The notes beneath the pieces were generated by a model. The model was not told the origin of the DNA and made no database searches. It worked only from the letters and a program-made list of their open reading frames with translations. Position numbers and translations under genes: made by a program. Below, in pieces: positions 26,768-36,214 of a DNA stretch of 64,000 bases (the stretch's first letter is position 1; each line of letters opens with the position of its first letter). Source of the stretch: Xenorhabdus kozodoii (GTDB taxonomy: Bacteria > Pseudomonadota > Gammaproteobacteria > Enterobacterales > Enterobacteriaceae); assembly GCF_002632875.1 (NCBI RefSeq), contig NZ_NJCX01000012.1:1-64000 (forward strand), in the 5' to 3' direction.

Positions 26768-28855
26768 ATGTCTCACACCCTTACTTTGCAGAAAAAGCAA
26801 GGTCGGGATTCTGTTTTCTGGTGGATTATTCTGGCATGGCTGTCATTTGCCCTGCTGCCATCATGGAGTCTGGATTACGGCCTTTTTGATTCAACACTGG
26901 AAGAAGTTTTGGCTGCCTACGGCTGGCATAGCTTCAATATCAGTCTATTGTGGTTTACGTTGCCATCGGTCTTACTATTGCGTTCACCGTCTTCCAATAG
27001 CCGTGACAACCGTAGTATCCGTCAACGCGGCTATTTTGATGCGGGATATGCCTTGGTATGTGCACTTTTCATTATCATCAGCGCGACACTGACTGGACGC
27101 GGGCTTGGTTACTCCACAGTTATCCTGTTTATCTCATTAGGTGCAATTATTACCCTTGCCCTTACCCGTCTGGAATGGTTGGGGGGTGACCGTTTTGTCA
27201 TTGGCTCGCTAGTCGCCATCATTGCATTAATTGGTCTATTTATTCTTTTTCCCAGCATCGCCATTTTTATCCCCATGTTTAAGGATGAGTCCGGTCATTT
27301 CGCCCCGTTCACGTTTATATCAATACTCGGACAATCCCATATCCTGAAAATCATTACCAATTCAGTGTTACTTTCCATTGCAGTCGGCCTGGGCTGTACA
27401 TTCTTTGGATTGGTGTTAGCAATCTACACCGCCAGAATCGCCCAGCGTTCAGCTATCATTGGCCGCGTATTTTCCCTTCTGCCCATTGTAACGCCGCCAT
27501 TCGTTGTCGGATTAGGCGTCACACTGATGATGGGGCGTTCCGGTTATATCACGGAATTTCTGTCTACGTGGTTTGGTTTAACTAACACAAACTGGTTATA
27601 CGGTTTTACCGGGATCTGGATCGCCCAGGTGCTGGCCTTTACGCCAATGGCCTTTATGATCCTGGATGGTGCCATCAAGACGATTCATCCTTCTTTAGAA
27701 GAAGCTGCCTACACTCTGCGAGCTAATCGCTATCAAACTTTTTTCCATGTTTTTATCCCGTTGCTAAAACCGGCTCTCGCCAATGCCTTTTTGATTGTGA
27801 TTGTCCAGTCTCTGGCTGACTTTAGTAATCCGCTGGTGTTGGGAGGCAACTTTGACGTGCTAGCGACCCAAATTTATTTCTATATCACAGGCTCACAACT
27901 CGATTATCAGGCTGCCAGTACGTTAGGCGCATCGCTGCTGGTCTTCTCACTCTTGGTTTTCTGTGTCCAATATCTCTGGATTGGCAAACGCTCTTATGTC
28001 ACGGTTTCCGGTAAGTCTTACCGTGGTGATGTGCAACCTTTGCCCGTTTCGCTGGTATGGAGTGTTTGCTCTCTGTTATTCATTTGGGTGGTCTTTAATA
28101 TCCTGCTGTATGGCAGCATTTTCTATGGCAGTTTCACTGTCAATTGGGGAGTGGATTACACCCTGACGCTGGATAATTTCATCAAACTGTTTGGACAAGG
28201 AATGGGCGATGGTGCATGGCCTTCGTTATTGGATACATTGCTATATGCCGGTATTGCTGCTCCCATTACTGCCATTTTTGGGCTATTGATTGCCTATATC
28301 GTGGTGCGTCAGCAATTCCGTGGCAAGAAAGTCATTGAGTTCACGACTATGCTCTGTTTTGCCGTGCCTGGCACAGTAGCAGGGATATCTTATCTTCTGG
28401 CTTTCAATGATGCGCCATTCTATCTCACGGGGACAGCTTTCATTATCATCATCTCCATGACGATGCGAAATGTCCCTGTTGGTATTCGAGCCGGTATTGC
28501 CGGACTTGGGCAAATTGATAAATCGCTGGATGAGGCTTCTCTCAGCCTGCGGGCAGGTTCAATGAGAACCATTTTGCATATTCTGCTACCACTCTTACGC
28601 CCCGCTATCTTATCTGCATTGGTTTACAGCTTTGTTCGCGCCATCACCACAGTCAGTGCCATCGTATTTTTGGTCACACCGGACACGCGCGTAGCAACGG
28701 CTTATATCCTGAACCGCGTGGAAGACGGTGATTATGGTTTGGCTATCGCGTATGGCTCCATTCTGATTGTGGTCATGTTGGCGATAATTTTCTTATTTGA
28801 TTATTTAGTTGGCGAAGCACGGGTTTCCCGCTCAAAAGCTAAAAATACCCAGTAA
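26768..28855 (+). CDS. afuB: AfuB-like ABC permease with two fused membrane halves
   Basis: This 695-residue FbpB-type permease has two BPD_transp_1 units in tandem. The first has its EAA loop at EEAAYTLRANRYQTFFHVFIP in part (about residue 310); the second at DEASLSLRAGSMRTILHILLP in part (about 585). About 12-14 hydrophobic helices are visible. It forms the channel of the importer with the binding protein upstream (110-base gap) and the ATPase downstream (15-base gap). Length matches AfuB/FbpB fused permeases. Confidence 0.88.
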   Translation: MSHTLTLQKKQGRDSVFWWIILAWLSFALLPSWSLDYGLFDSTLEEVLAAYGWHSFNISLLWFTLPSVLLLRSPSSNSRDNRSIRQRGYFDAGYALVCALFIIISATLTGRGLGYSTVILFISLGAIITLALTRLEWLGGDRFVIGSLVAIIALIGLFILFPSIAIFIPMFKDESGHFAPFTFISILGQSHILKIITNSVLLSIAVGLGCTFFGLVLAIYTARIAQRSAIIGRVFSLLPIVTPPFVVGLGVTLMMGRSGYITEFLSTWFGLTNTNWLYGFTGIWIAQVLAFTPMAFMILDGAIKTIHPSLEEAAYTLRANRYQTFFHVFIPLLKPALANAFLIVIVQSLADFSNPLVLGGNFDVLATQIYFYITGSQLDYQAASTLGASLLVFSLLVFCVQYLWIGKRSYVTVSGKSYRGDVQPLPVSLVWSVCSLLFIWVVFNILLYGSIFYGSFTVNWGVDYTLTLDNFIKLFGQGMGDGAWPSLLDTLLYAGIAAPITAIFGLLIAYIVVRQQFRGKKVIEFTTMLCFAVPGTVAGISYLLAFNDAPFYLTGTAFIIIISMTMRNVPVGIRAGIAGLGQIDKSLDEASLSLRAGSMRTILHILLPLLRPAILSALVYSFVRAITTVSAIVFLVTPDTRVATAYILNRVEDGDYGLAIAYGSILIVVMLAIIFLFDYLVGEARVSRSKAKNTQ

Positions 28856-28870
28856 TCAAGGAGTGACGAT

Positions 28871-29926
28871 ATGACGCAGCAACATTTTGTCGAATTAAAA
28901 AATGTGACCAAACGATTCGGGAATAATACCGTGATCGACTCGCTGAATTTAGCGATTCCACAAGGACACATGGTGACTTTACTGGGTCCATCAGGATGCG
29001 GTAAAACAACCGTGCTAAGGCTGGTGGCGGGGCTGGAAAAACCAACAGAAGGCCATATTTTCATTGATGGTGAAGATGTTACCGACCGTTCTATTCAACA
29101 GCGGGATATTTGCATGGTGTTCCAGTCTTATGCGCTTTTTCCGCATATGTCATTGGGGGAAAACATTGGTTATGGGCTGAAAATGCTGGGACGACCCAAA
29201 ACTGAGATCCGCCAGCGCGTCAAGGAAGCATTAGAGTTAGTCGATTTGGCTGGCTTTGAAGATCGCTATGTTGACCAAATATCCGGAGGGCAACAACAGC
29301 GTGTCGCTTTGGCTCGCGCGCTGATCCTCAAACCCAAGGTACTATTATTCGATGAGCCATTGAGTAACCTTGATGCCAACTTGCGCCGCAATATGCGTGA
29401 GAAAATCCGCGAGTTACAGCAACAATTTAATATCACTTCACTCTATGTCACCCATGATCAAAGTGAGGCCTTTGCCGTTTCTGATACCGTTCTCGTTATG
29501 AATAAAGGCAAGATCATGCAGATGGGTTCACCACAAACTTTATATCGTCAACCCGCTTCGAAATTTATGGCGAATTTTATGGGCGACGCCAATATCTTTC
29601 CTGCCCTACTGGCGGCGGATTATGTAGAAATAGGCCAATATCGTCTGCCCCGCCCACCCCATTTCACCACAACGCAAACATCAGCGACTGTTGGCGTTCG
29701 CCCTGAGGCGATTACCTTGAGTCTACAAGGCAGCGAAAGCCAGCGCTGTAAGATTCATTATGTCGCGTATATGGGGGCACAATATGAAGTCACGGTTGAC
29801 TGGCACGGACAAATGCTACTACTGCAAGTCAATGCCACTCAACTGCAACCCAAAGTGGGTGAGAATTATTATCTGGAAATTCATCCGATCGGGATGTTTG
29901 TTTTGGACGCGGAGATACCCGATTAA
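28871..29926 (+). CDS. afuC: AfuC-like ABC importer ATPase
   Basis: The protein has 351 residues. Walker [10 protein letters not shown] (about 37-45), Q-loop [12 protein letters not shown], signature [15 protein letters not shown], Walker [17 protein letters not shown] and the switch [14 protein letters not shown] are all present. The C-terminal ~120 residues form a TOBE/OB domain (GVRPEAITL). It matches AfuC/FbpC-type ATPases of the same importer. It is the last gene of the operon, followed by a strong terminator. The OB domain could carry regulation. Confidence 0.9.
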   Translation: MTQQHFVELKNVTKRFGNNTVIDSLNLAIPQGHMVTLLGPSGCGKTTVLRLVAGLEKPTEGHIFIDGEDVTDRSIQQRDICMVFQSYALFPHMSLGENIGYGLKMLGRPKTEIRQRVKEALELVDLAGFEDRYVDQISGGQQQRVALARALILKPKVLLFDEPLSNLDANLRRNMREKIRELQQQFNITSLYVTHDQSEAFAVSDTVLVMNKGKIMQMGSPQTLYRQPASKFMANFMGDANIFPALLAADYVEIGQYRLPRPPHFTTTQTSATVGVRPEAITLSLQGSESQRCKIHYVAYMGAQYEVTVDWHGQMLLLQVNATQLQPKVGENYYLEIHPIGMFVLDAEIPD

Positions 29927-29995
29927 AGTTAACCAATCCACGATAAAATAACCCAATTTATGGGTTCCTTTTGGAAAAATAACGCTACAACATCC

Positions 29996-30030
29996 ATCTC
30001 CTGCGGTCATCGCCGCAGGAGATTTTTTAT
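29996..30030 (+). terminator. Rho-independent terminator of the afu operon
   Basis: A perfect 11-bp stem (ATCTCCTGCGG, 6-base loop, CCGCAGGAGAT) is followed directly by TTTTTAT, about 70 bases after the afuC stop. Confidence 0.92.
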
Positions 30031-30179
30031 CCGGCCAAATCTTTCTACAAACCAAGGACATAAATCGCCCATTTCTCTATTAACTTATCAACAAACCCTG
30101 TAAAATCATCTATGATTTCTGGATATACCACACCACCAAAAAAACCATTCATTTCACTTCTCATAAATAGGTTTTACGA

Positions 30180-31520
30180 ATGCATCAGTCTGATGTTGTT
30201 GATCGCTCACTTTTTTCGCTCAGCTGGCCGATCTTCATTGATATCTTTCTGCATATGGCGACTTTATTGATTAATACATACATGGTCAGCCATATCTCTT
30301 CTGCTTATCTTGCTGCAATGGGAGTAGGTAATCATGTTTTTGATCTCTTTATTACGATTTTTAACTTTATCAGCGTAGGTTGCAGTGTTGTTATCGCACA
30401 ATATCTGGGATCAGGAAAACGCGATAAGGCGGGTCAGGCAATCCATATTTCCATTGCCTTTAATTTTGTACTGGGTTTCAGTTGTGCACTTATCACCGTG
30501 TTCTTCGGTTATAAGATCCTGTCTATCATGAACCTGCCCGAAAATCTGATGGACGATGGGTTCGCTTATCTGCATGTTCTTGGTATCTGTCTGATCCCCG
30601 AAGCCATTTCGATTATTCTGGCCGCCTGTCTGCGGGTTTATGGAAAGTCAACCTCGGCCATGTATGTCACGCTGATTGCCAACTTACTCACGATTGGCGG
30701 TAATATGATCGTGCTGTATGGATTCTTTGGGCTGCCTCAATATGGGCTGGAAGGCGTGGCGTGGTCTACGGTATTTGGTCGTACTGTTGCGGTTATTTTG
30801 CTCTGTGGATTACTGTTTTGTGGTTTGAAGATCAAATTTGAACCTAAATTACTCGTGAACTGGTCCAGGAATATGTTGAGCAAAATCCTGCATATTGGCT
30901 TACCCGCCGCGGGTGAGAATTTGGTGTGGATCCTGCAATATATGACTGCGCAAGCGTTTATCGGTCTGATGGGGGAAATCTCTCTGGCGGCGCAAACCTT
31001 GTATTTCCAGCTATCCCTGCTCATTATGCTGTTTGGTATCTCTATCAGCATTGGTAATGAGATTATGGTGGGTCATCTTGTTGGGGCAAAACGCTTTGAA
31101 GATGCCTATATTCGGGGGCTGAAAAGCCTGCGCATTGGTGTGATTTTTACGGTAGGCATCGTCTTGACGTTCTGGATTTTCAGGGAACCCCTCCTCAATG
31201 TCATGACGGAAGATCAGAATATCGTTGAACTGCTGCTGCCATTGTTCCTGCTCTCGGTCTTTTTAGAGCCTGGGCGTACTTTCAATATTGTCATGGTCAA
31301 TGCGCTGCGAGCTTCCGGTGATGCCCGTTTTCCCCTCTATACCGCGATAATTTGTATGTGGGGAATTTCTATTCCCGTCGGTTATTTTCTGGGAATTACC
31401 CTGGGTATGGGGATCTTGGGGATCTGGATAGGATTCTTCTGCGATGAGTGGCTTCGTGGGTTAGTGAATGCCTGGCGCTGGAAATCTAAAAAGTGGCAAA
31501 CTAAGCGATTAGATATCTAA
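30180..31520 (+). CDS. MATE family efflux transporter
   Basis: This 446-residue inner-membrane protein has about 12 hydrophobic helices in two MatE halves. It shows SWPIFIDIFLHMATLLINTYMVS in part near the N-terminus, GSGKRDKAGQA between helices 2 and 3, GLEGVAWSTVFGR, and in the second half the matching IGNEIMVGHLVGAKRFEDA. MATE proteins export cationic drugs or metabolites against sodium or proton flow; the substrate here is unknown. It is a single-gene unit, between two terminators. Confidence 0.88.
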   Translation: MHQSDVVDRSLFSLSWPIFIDIFLHMATLLINTYMVSHISSAYLAAMGVGNHVFDLFITIFNFISVGCSVVIAQYLGSGKRDKAGQAIHISIAFNFVLGFSCALITVFFGYKILSIMNLPENLMDDGFAYLHVLGICLIPEAISIILAACLRVYGKSTSAMYVTLIANLLTIGGNMIVLYGFFGLPQYGLEGVAWSTVFGRTVAVILLCGLLFCGLKIKFEPKLLVNWSRNMLSKILHIGLPAAGENLVWILQYMTAQAFIGLMGEISLAAQTLYFQLSLLIMLFGISISIGNEIMVGHLVGAKRFEDAYIRGLKSLRIGVIFTVGIVLTFWIFREPLLNVMTEDQNIVELLLPLFLLSVFLEPGRTFNIVMVNALRASGDARFPLYTAIICMWGISIPVGYFLGITLGMGILGIWIGFFCDEWLRGLVNAWRWKSKKWQTKRLDI

Positions 31521-31536
31521 TTAAAAAATAAATATA

Positions 31537-31567
31537 AACAATGCCGCAGCCTGCCTGCGGCATTGTT
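31537..31567. terminator. Bidirectional terminator between the MATE gene and the DUF799 gene
   Basis: A perfect 13-bp stem (AACAATGCCGCAG, 5-base loop, CTGCGGCATTGTT) is followed by T-rich sequence on the plus strand and T-rich sequence on the complement. It lies 16 bases after the MATE stop and 15 bases from the end of the convergent lipoprotein gene. Confidence 0.88.
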
Positions 31568-31581
31568 TTAATCAAACCTTA

Positions 31582-32244
31582 TCATTTTTCTTTGCCGTAG
31601 AACGCTGAACGTGGGCCATATAGCAAATGTCCATATCCGTCCCCCCCTGCGCTTAACAAGCGATTGCTGGTAATGCCTGCAATATCATGCCCCTTGTCCA
31701 TAACCGTATTCGTGATTTGGGAGATGGCGGCCGATACCAGCTTGTCAATTAAACCACCGCTAGAGTAATTGTCATTTTCTGTGGAAGAGGCTGTCGCAAA
31801 ACCACTCCACAGTAGCTTACCTGTACGCAAATCCACCAGGCGGGCTTTTGCACTCACGCGGGTATCACTGTTAATAATTTTATATTGCGTACCGTATTGA
31901 GTGATATTCAGGTAAAGCGCAGAATCGGCACCAAAGATGTCATACAGCTTTTTGTAACTGATATTGTGGATATCCCGCGCTTCTGTGACACCATTTTGGC
32001 GGAAAGTTTCTTCAACCACGGCAACGGGATAAACATAATAGCCGGATTCTGCCAACGGGTAAGTCACTTGGGACAGAAAACTGCCAGCCGCCTGTACTTC
32101 CACGGATTTATTGACGGCGGGCAATACCAAAATAGATTTGGGTTTACTTTCTTTTAATGCTGAATAATCAAACGACTTCTTGTTGGCACACCCGGTCAGT
32201 ACCAGCAATAATAAGGCACCCATCGCCCCCAAAAAACGTTTCAT
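31582..32244 (-). CDS. DUF799 family lipoprotein (GNA1162-like)
   Basis: This 220-residue protein has a lipoprotein signal peptide with acylated Cys19 (LVLTGC). The mature part matches the DUF799/GNA1162 family: KSILVLPAVNKSVEV, GYYVYPVAVVEETFR, IFGADSALYLNITQYG and KARLVDLRTGKLLWSG. GNA1162 is a surface-associated neisserial lipoprotein whose fold resembles TolB/CsgG-type domains. It is the last gene of a three-gene lipoprotein cluster: its ATG shares a base with the stop of the DUF4810 gene at 32244. Function unknown. Confidence 0.85.
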   Translation of the reverse strand: MKRFLGAMGALLLLVLTGCANKKSFDYSALKESKPKSILVLPAVNKSVEVQAAGSFLSQVTYPLAESGYYVYPVAVVEETFRQNGVTEARDIHNISYKKLYDIFGADSALYLNITQYGTQYKIINSDTRVSAKARLVDLRTGKLLWSGFATASSTENDNYSSGGLIDKLVSAAISQITNTVMDKGHDIAGITSNRLLSAGGDGYGHLLYGPRSAFYGKEK

Positions 32245-32600
32245 TATTTCACTCCCTTATTCTTGTTTAACAGGAAATCCATATAAGGTGCTGACTCAGG
32301 AAATAAATTTTTCTCTCTCTCAAATTGCTGGAAAGCGTCTTCAATATTGCCAATTTTGTTGTAAAGCAACCCCATTTGCGCGTGCAAACCCGGTGGGACA
32401 GGTTTATCTTTAGACGACGCTTGCTGAACAACTTGCTGTAATTCTTGGAGTTGTTCCTGTATCCCGGTTTGATCCTGTTGATAATATTGGTACAGGGTTG
32501 TTTGATAATCACCCCACTCATATATCGTCTTCGGTGTATTTGAGCATCCCACCAATAATAGTGCCCCCAGAAACATTCCTATTTTTTTTATCAAAAACAT
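32244..32600 (-). CDS. DUF4810 family lipoprotein
   Basis: The protein has 118 residues from ATG 32600, which gives a clean lipoprotein signal (MFLIKKIGMFLGALLLVGC, Cys19). An upstream in-frame ATG at 32651 would precede the signal with 17 odd residues. The mature part has YEWGDYQTTLYQYYQQD and a TPR-like repeat (AQMGLLYNKIGNIEDAFQ in part, then EREKNLFPESAPYM). These match DUF4810. It lies between the CsgG-like and DUF799 genes; the three families are found together in several Gram-negative groups. It is probably a periplasmic partner of an envelope complex. Confidence 0.82.
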   Translation of the reverse strand: MFLIKKIGMFLGALLLVGCSNTPKTIYEWGDYQTTLYQYYQQDQTGIQEQLQELQQVVQQASSKDKPVPPGLHAQMGLLYNKIGNIEDAFQQFEREKNLFPESAPYMDFLLNKNKGVK

Positions 32601-32660
32601 ACCACCTTGTTCTCCATAAAATATTTCATATATTAATAAATAAGATTTCAAAACTGTCGG

Positions 32661-32752
32661 ACACTTTCTTACTCCTCGTGCTGCAAGGAGTCAGGGGTAA
32701 ACTAAATTTGCGTGTCTTACTATTGTGAAACGCTATTTATTTAAGAAAGTGT
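32661..32752. repeat. Inverted repeat between the DUF4810 and CsgG-like genes
   Basis: ACACTTTCTTA (32661-32671) and its exact complement (32742-32752) face each other across ~70 bases, with a smaller ACTCCT/AGGAGT hairpin inside. It could be a small non-autonomous element, or an RNA structure controlling expression of the downstream lipoprotein genes. Confidence 0.45.
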
Positions 32753-32765
32753 TCATATTTAAAAA

Positions 32766-33437
32766 TTAATTTGTTGGCTTCCATACACCATTATCAATAC
32801 CCGCGACCAGATCATTAACTGCTTCACGGATTGCCAGATCTAATACCTTGCCATTCAGCGTTGAGTCGTAACTGGAAGTACTACCAAATCCAATGAGTTC
32901 ACGGCTGGAAAGTTTATATTCTCCGGCACCGGCAGAGGAAAAAACAACTTCAGATGTATCAATGTTGACAACATTTAGCATCACTTTTGCATGAGCAATT
33001 TGTGATTTGCCGCGCCCCAAAATACCCCATAATTGATGGTCACTCACTTCCTTACGCCCAAATTCAGTCACGGAGCCCGTAATAATATAATTAGCGCCTT
33101 TTAGTTTTTGCGTTTTACCCTGTAAATCCGTTTCCATTTTCAACTCGGCCAAATTGGTGCGTTCCAATACATTAAAACGACCTGTTTGTTGTAAATGTGT
33201 TACAAGGATCGTTGTTGACTGGTTTCCCAGGCGGTCAACCCCATCAGAGAAAATACCGTTTTGGTAGCTTGAGCGATTTTCGAATTTACCGACTGCAATC
33301 GGGCTGCGAATACCGGCATAGGTCGTTTTATAAGAAGTGACTTTTTGTACTGGAAGTGTTGATGAAGATTCCATTGCACAACCGGCCAGCATGAGAGAGG
33401 CCAGGCAAATTGTGGCTAATGTAAATTTGTTTTTCAT
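32766..33437 (-). CDS. CsgG/HfaB-family lipoprotein
   Basis: The protein has 223 residues with a lipoprotein signal (LMLAGC, Cys20). The CsgG-type domain shows SPIAVGKFENRSSYQNGIF, LVTHLQQTGRFNVLERTNL, KLKGANYIITGSVTEFGR and KVMLNVVNIDTSEVVFS. CsgG forms the outer-membrane curli secretion pore, but this protein is shorter than CsgG (277) and there are no csg genes nearby. It is the first gene of the lipoprotein cluster, so it is more likely part of an uncharacterised envelope complex than a curli exporter. Confidence 0.83.
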   Translation of the reverse strand: MKNKFTLATICLASLMLAGCAMESSSTLPVQKVTSYKTTYAGIRSPIAVGKFENRSSYQNGIFSDGVDRLGNQSTTILVTHLQQTGRFNVLERTNLAELKMETDLQGKTQKLKGANYIITGSVTEFGRKEVSDHQLWGILGRGKSQIAHAKVMLNVVNIDTSEVVFSSAGAGEYKLSSRELIGFGSTSSYDSTLNGKVLDLAIREAVNDLVAGIDNGVWKPTN

Positions 33438-34043
33438 TATTATATCTTCCTGAATGGCTGTTAAAATATACCCATTTAATTTTTATATAGCAGATGCCGC
33501 CAATATAAAAGCAGGGGATAATAAATATTGTTGCCGTAAAAGTCCATTCAATTAAATATAATTTATTGAGTAACCCTATGATAACTTGACATCAATTACG
33601 GTATTAAATAAAACAAATCAATGTTATTTTTGATAGTCATGCGCCATAAATACCCATAAATTTTCTGAAAATATCTTCGGAATAACGACTCAATAGAATA
33701 AAGACTCAGACACATCATAGATAAATAAATTTTATCACTGAGAGACTCACGCCGCAAAAACCATAACAAGGGAGAAATGTCTGATTAGACATTGATTTTT
33801 CTTTATTTACCACCATCAATCAGAATTAAGATATGAGTTTCGCCATTTTTGCAGTAAAAAACTCTAGAACAACGGGTTAAAATACAGCATAATATTAATA
33901 AATTAAAGGATTTAATCCCTTCTCGATTTCTTCTTTATGCAGCAATTGTTCTCTCATAAGCCATATTCGTTGGCCTGTTTAGGGAAGTTTTCCTCCTTGA
34001 AATTCTTGACTATCAGCACACGATAATTCACTGACTAATAGAT
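33438..34043. other. 606-base gap between the CsgG-like gene and the permease gene
   Basis: This AT-rich divergent promoter region serves the lipoprotein cluster (minus) and the permease (plus). No open reading frame with family resemblance and no strong hairpin was found. Confidence 0.6.
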
Positions 34044-35369
34044 ATGAAAACAGCAACAAAAACCAATGACGTCACGCCACCGTTATCTCCATCGGCCAAA
34101 CGTGCCAACATGACGGAGGCAGAATGGAAAAAGGCAATAAAATTCGACCATACCGATACCGGTTGGATCATTATGAGTATTGGCATGGCAATCGGAGCCG
34201 GAATTGTTTTCTTGCCTGTTCAGGTTGGATTAATGGGATTATGGGTTTTCCTGCTCTCTTCCATTATTGGTTATCCCGCCATGTATCTTTTTCAGCGACT
34301 CTTCATCAATACCCTGGCGGAGTCACCGGAATGCAAAGATTATCCTAGCATCATCAGTGGCTATTTGGGGAAAAACTGGGGTATTCTGCTAGGTGTACTC
34401 TACTTCATTATGCTGGTGATCTGGATGTTCGTTTATTCCACCGCGATAACCAATGATAGCGCGTCTTACCTGCAAACATTTGGGATAACCGATGAATTAA
34501 TGTCGAAAAATCCGCTTTATGGATTGGTACTAATCTGTGCATTAGTCGCTATCGCTTCCCGCAGTGAACAATTGCTCTTCAGAATATCCAGCCTGATGGT
34601 GATAACGAAGCTATTTGTTATCGCAATATTAGGATTTTCCATGATGGGTATGTGGCATCTTTACAATATCGGGGCATTACCTCCCCTTGGTTTATTGATC
34701 AAACAGGCCATTATCACACTACCTTTTACGCTCACCTCTATCCTGTTTATCCAGACACTTAGCCCAATGGTCATTTCTTATCGTCATCGGGAGAAAAACC
34801 GTGAAGTTGCCCGTCACAAGGCACTACGAGCGATGAATATTGCCTTTGGCGTCCTGTTTTGTACGGTATTTTTCTATGCCATCTCGTTTACACTGGCGAT
34901 GGGACATGATGAAGCCGTCAAAGCCTATGAACAGAATATTTCAGCGCTGGCGATTGCCGCCCAGTTCTTTCCCGGCAGTTGGGTCATAGTCGTCAGTATC
35001 CTGCTCAATGTTTTTGCCGTGATGACGGCCTTTTTTGGCGTTTACCTCGGATTTCGCGAAGCTAGCCAAGGAATTGCCATGAATGTTCTTGGCCGTTTGA
35101 TGCCTGCTGAAAAAATCAATGAGAAATGGGTTCAAAGAGGCATCATGGTTTTTGCCATCTTATTAGCCTGGAGCGCGATTATCTTAAATGCGTCGGTATT
35201 GAGCTTTACGTCTATCTGTAGCCCAATATTTGGTATCGTTGGTTGCCTTATTCCTGCCTATTTGGTTTACAAGATCCCCAGCTTGCACCATTACAAAGGA
35301 ATGTCGCTTATCTTGATCATTTTTACCGGTATCTTACTCTGTGTTTCCCCTTTTCTGGCCTTTTCCTGA
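34044..35369 (+). CDS. HAAAP-family amino-acid permease (serine/threonine type)
   Basis: This 441-residue inner-membrane protein has about 11 helices of the hydroxy/aromatic amino acid permease family. It shows DTGWIIMSIGMAIGAGIVFLP in part, MYLFQRLFINTLAESPEC, SLMVITKLFVIAI and FFGVYLGFREASQG. It resembles the SdaC/DlsT/YhaO/YqeG group (serine or threonine with protons). Which amino acid it carries cannot be read. It is a single gene with AT-rich gaps on both sides. Confidence 0.85.
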   Translation: MKTATKTNDVTPPLSPSAKRANMTEAEWKKAIKFDHTDTGWIIMSIGMAIGAGIVFLPVQVGLMGLWVFLLSSIIGYPAMYLFQRLFINTLAESPECKDYPSIISGYLGKNWGILLGVLYFIMLVIWMFVYSTAITNDSASYLQTFGITDELMSKNPLYGLVLICALVAIASRSEQLLFRISSLMVITKLFVIAILGFSMMGMWHLYNIGALPPLGLLIKQAIITLPFTLTSILFIQTLSPMVISYRHREKNREVARHKALRAMNIAFGVLFCTVFFYAISFTLAMGHDEAVKAYEQNISALAIAAQFFPGSWVIVVSILLNVFAVMTAFFGVYLGFREASQGIAMNVLGRLMPAEKINEKWVQRGIMVFAILLAWSAIILNASVLSFTSICSPIFGIVGCLIPAYLVYKIPSLHHYKGMSLILIIFTGILLCVSPFLAFS

Positions 35370-36214
35370 TATGAGGGCCATGTTTAAGAAAACTCATTAC
35401 GCTTAATTTTGCTATTTAAGTTTACTCTGTGCGCCGCAAGGACCTCCTTTCAGGCAGGAAATATAAGGCGCATTTAAATAATGACACGATATTTAATGAA
35501 TCACGAAAAATATCTATTTAATTAAATTTCACAAATTGAATAAAAAACGATTAATTTCTTAAACCTCCCACAAAACAATGATAACCACAAAAACTATAAC
35601 TTAAGTTACAAAATCGGTTAAAACTCTCCCACTAATCTGATGTTATCCTGAATATTCTTCCCTAATTCCCTATCAACAATGCTCATTTTTTACCCAAAAA
35701 TTCATAACAAGTCAGAATAAAAAACCAATAATTAATTAAAACATGAAATATTATTTCAAAATAATCTGACAAAAGTCACTTTTTAATCAACTATAAGGCA
35801 TTATATAAACAACTTAGATAAATCATTTACTTTTTCCACTAAATGCAGTAAAAATACAAACCCAATACACTTAAAAGGTATTTAAAAAGAATAAAAAACT
35901 AAAAAATAAACCAGGCCAAATGATTAGTTGTAAAGTTCAATAGAATTGTTTTTATATGTGGAATTCTATTTATGATTGCCCCATTCTGTATATCAGGATC
36001 ACATAGCACGTATTTATACGATTTCAATTAGCACTTTCATTAAAAATAAGACGAAAAGAAGCGGCAAATTTTTTTATTTGCTGTACCCCAATTTAATTAA
36101 TCTGGTATTTTGTCAATCATGTTTAAAAAACATTAATGTTTTATTGTATTCGACTGGCTTAAATACCTTGCTATTCACAATTCATCTCTTTGATTTTATA
36201 GGAATGATAATTTC
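35370..36214. other. 845-base very AT-rich gap upstream of the recombinase
   Basis: Apart from an imperfect TATTTAA...GCGCC/GGCGC...TTAAATA inverted repeat soon after the permease (about 35413-35482, a possible terminator), nothing is recognisable. An 80-residue open frame at 35976-36218 has no good start signal and no family resemblance. The base composition fits foreign or H-NS-bound DNA. Confidence 0.55.

Noticed and set aside
25627-29926. ABC importer considered as a ferric iron system
   Set aside because: Old family naming suggests iron, but the Uhp-like neighbours, the lack of an obvious Tyr-Tyr iron site and knowledge of AfuABC favour sugar phosphates; iron is not fully excluded.
32766-33437. 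CsgG-like gene considered as part of a curli operon
   Set aside because: The protein is shorter than CsgG and no csgA/B/D/E/F genes are near; the partners are DUF4810 and DUF799.
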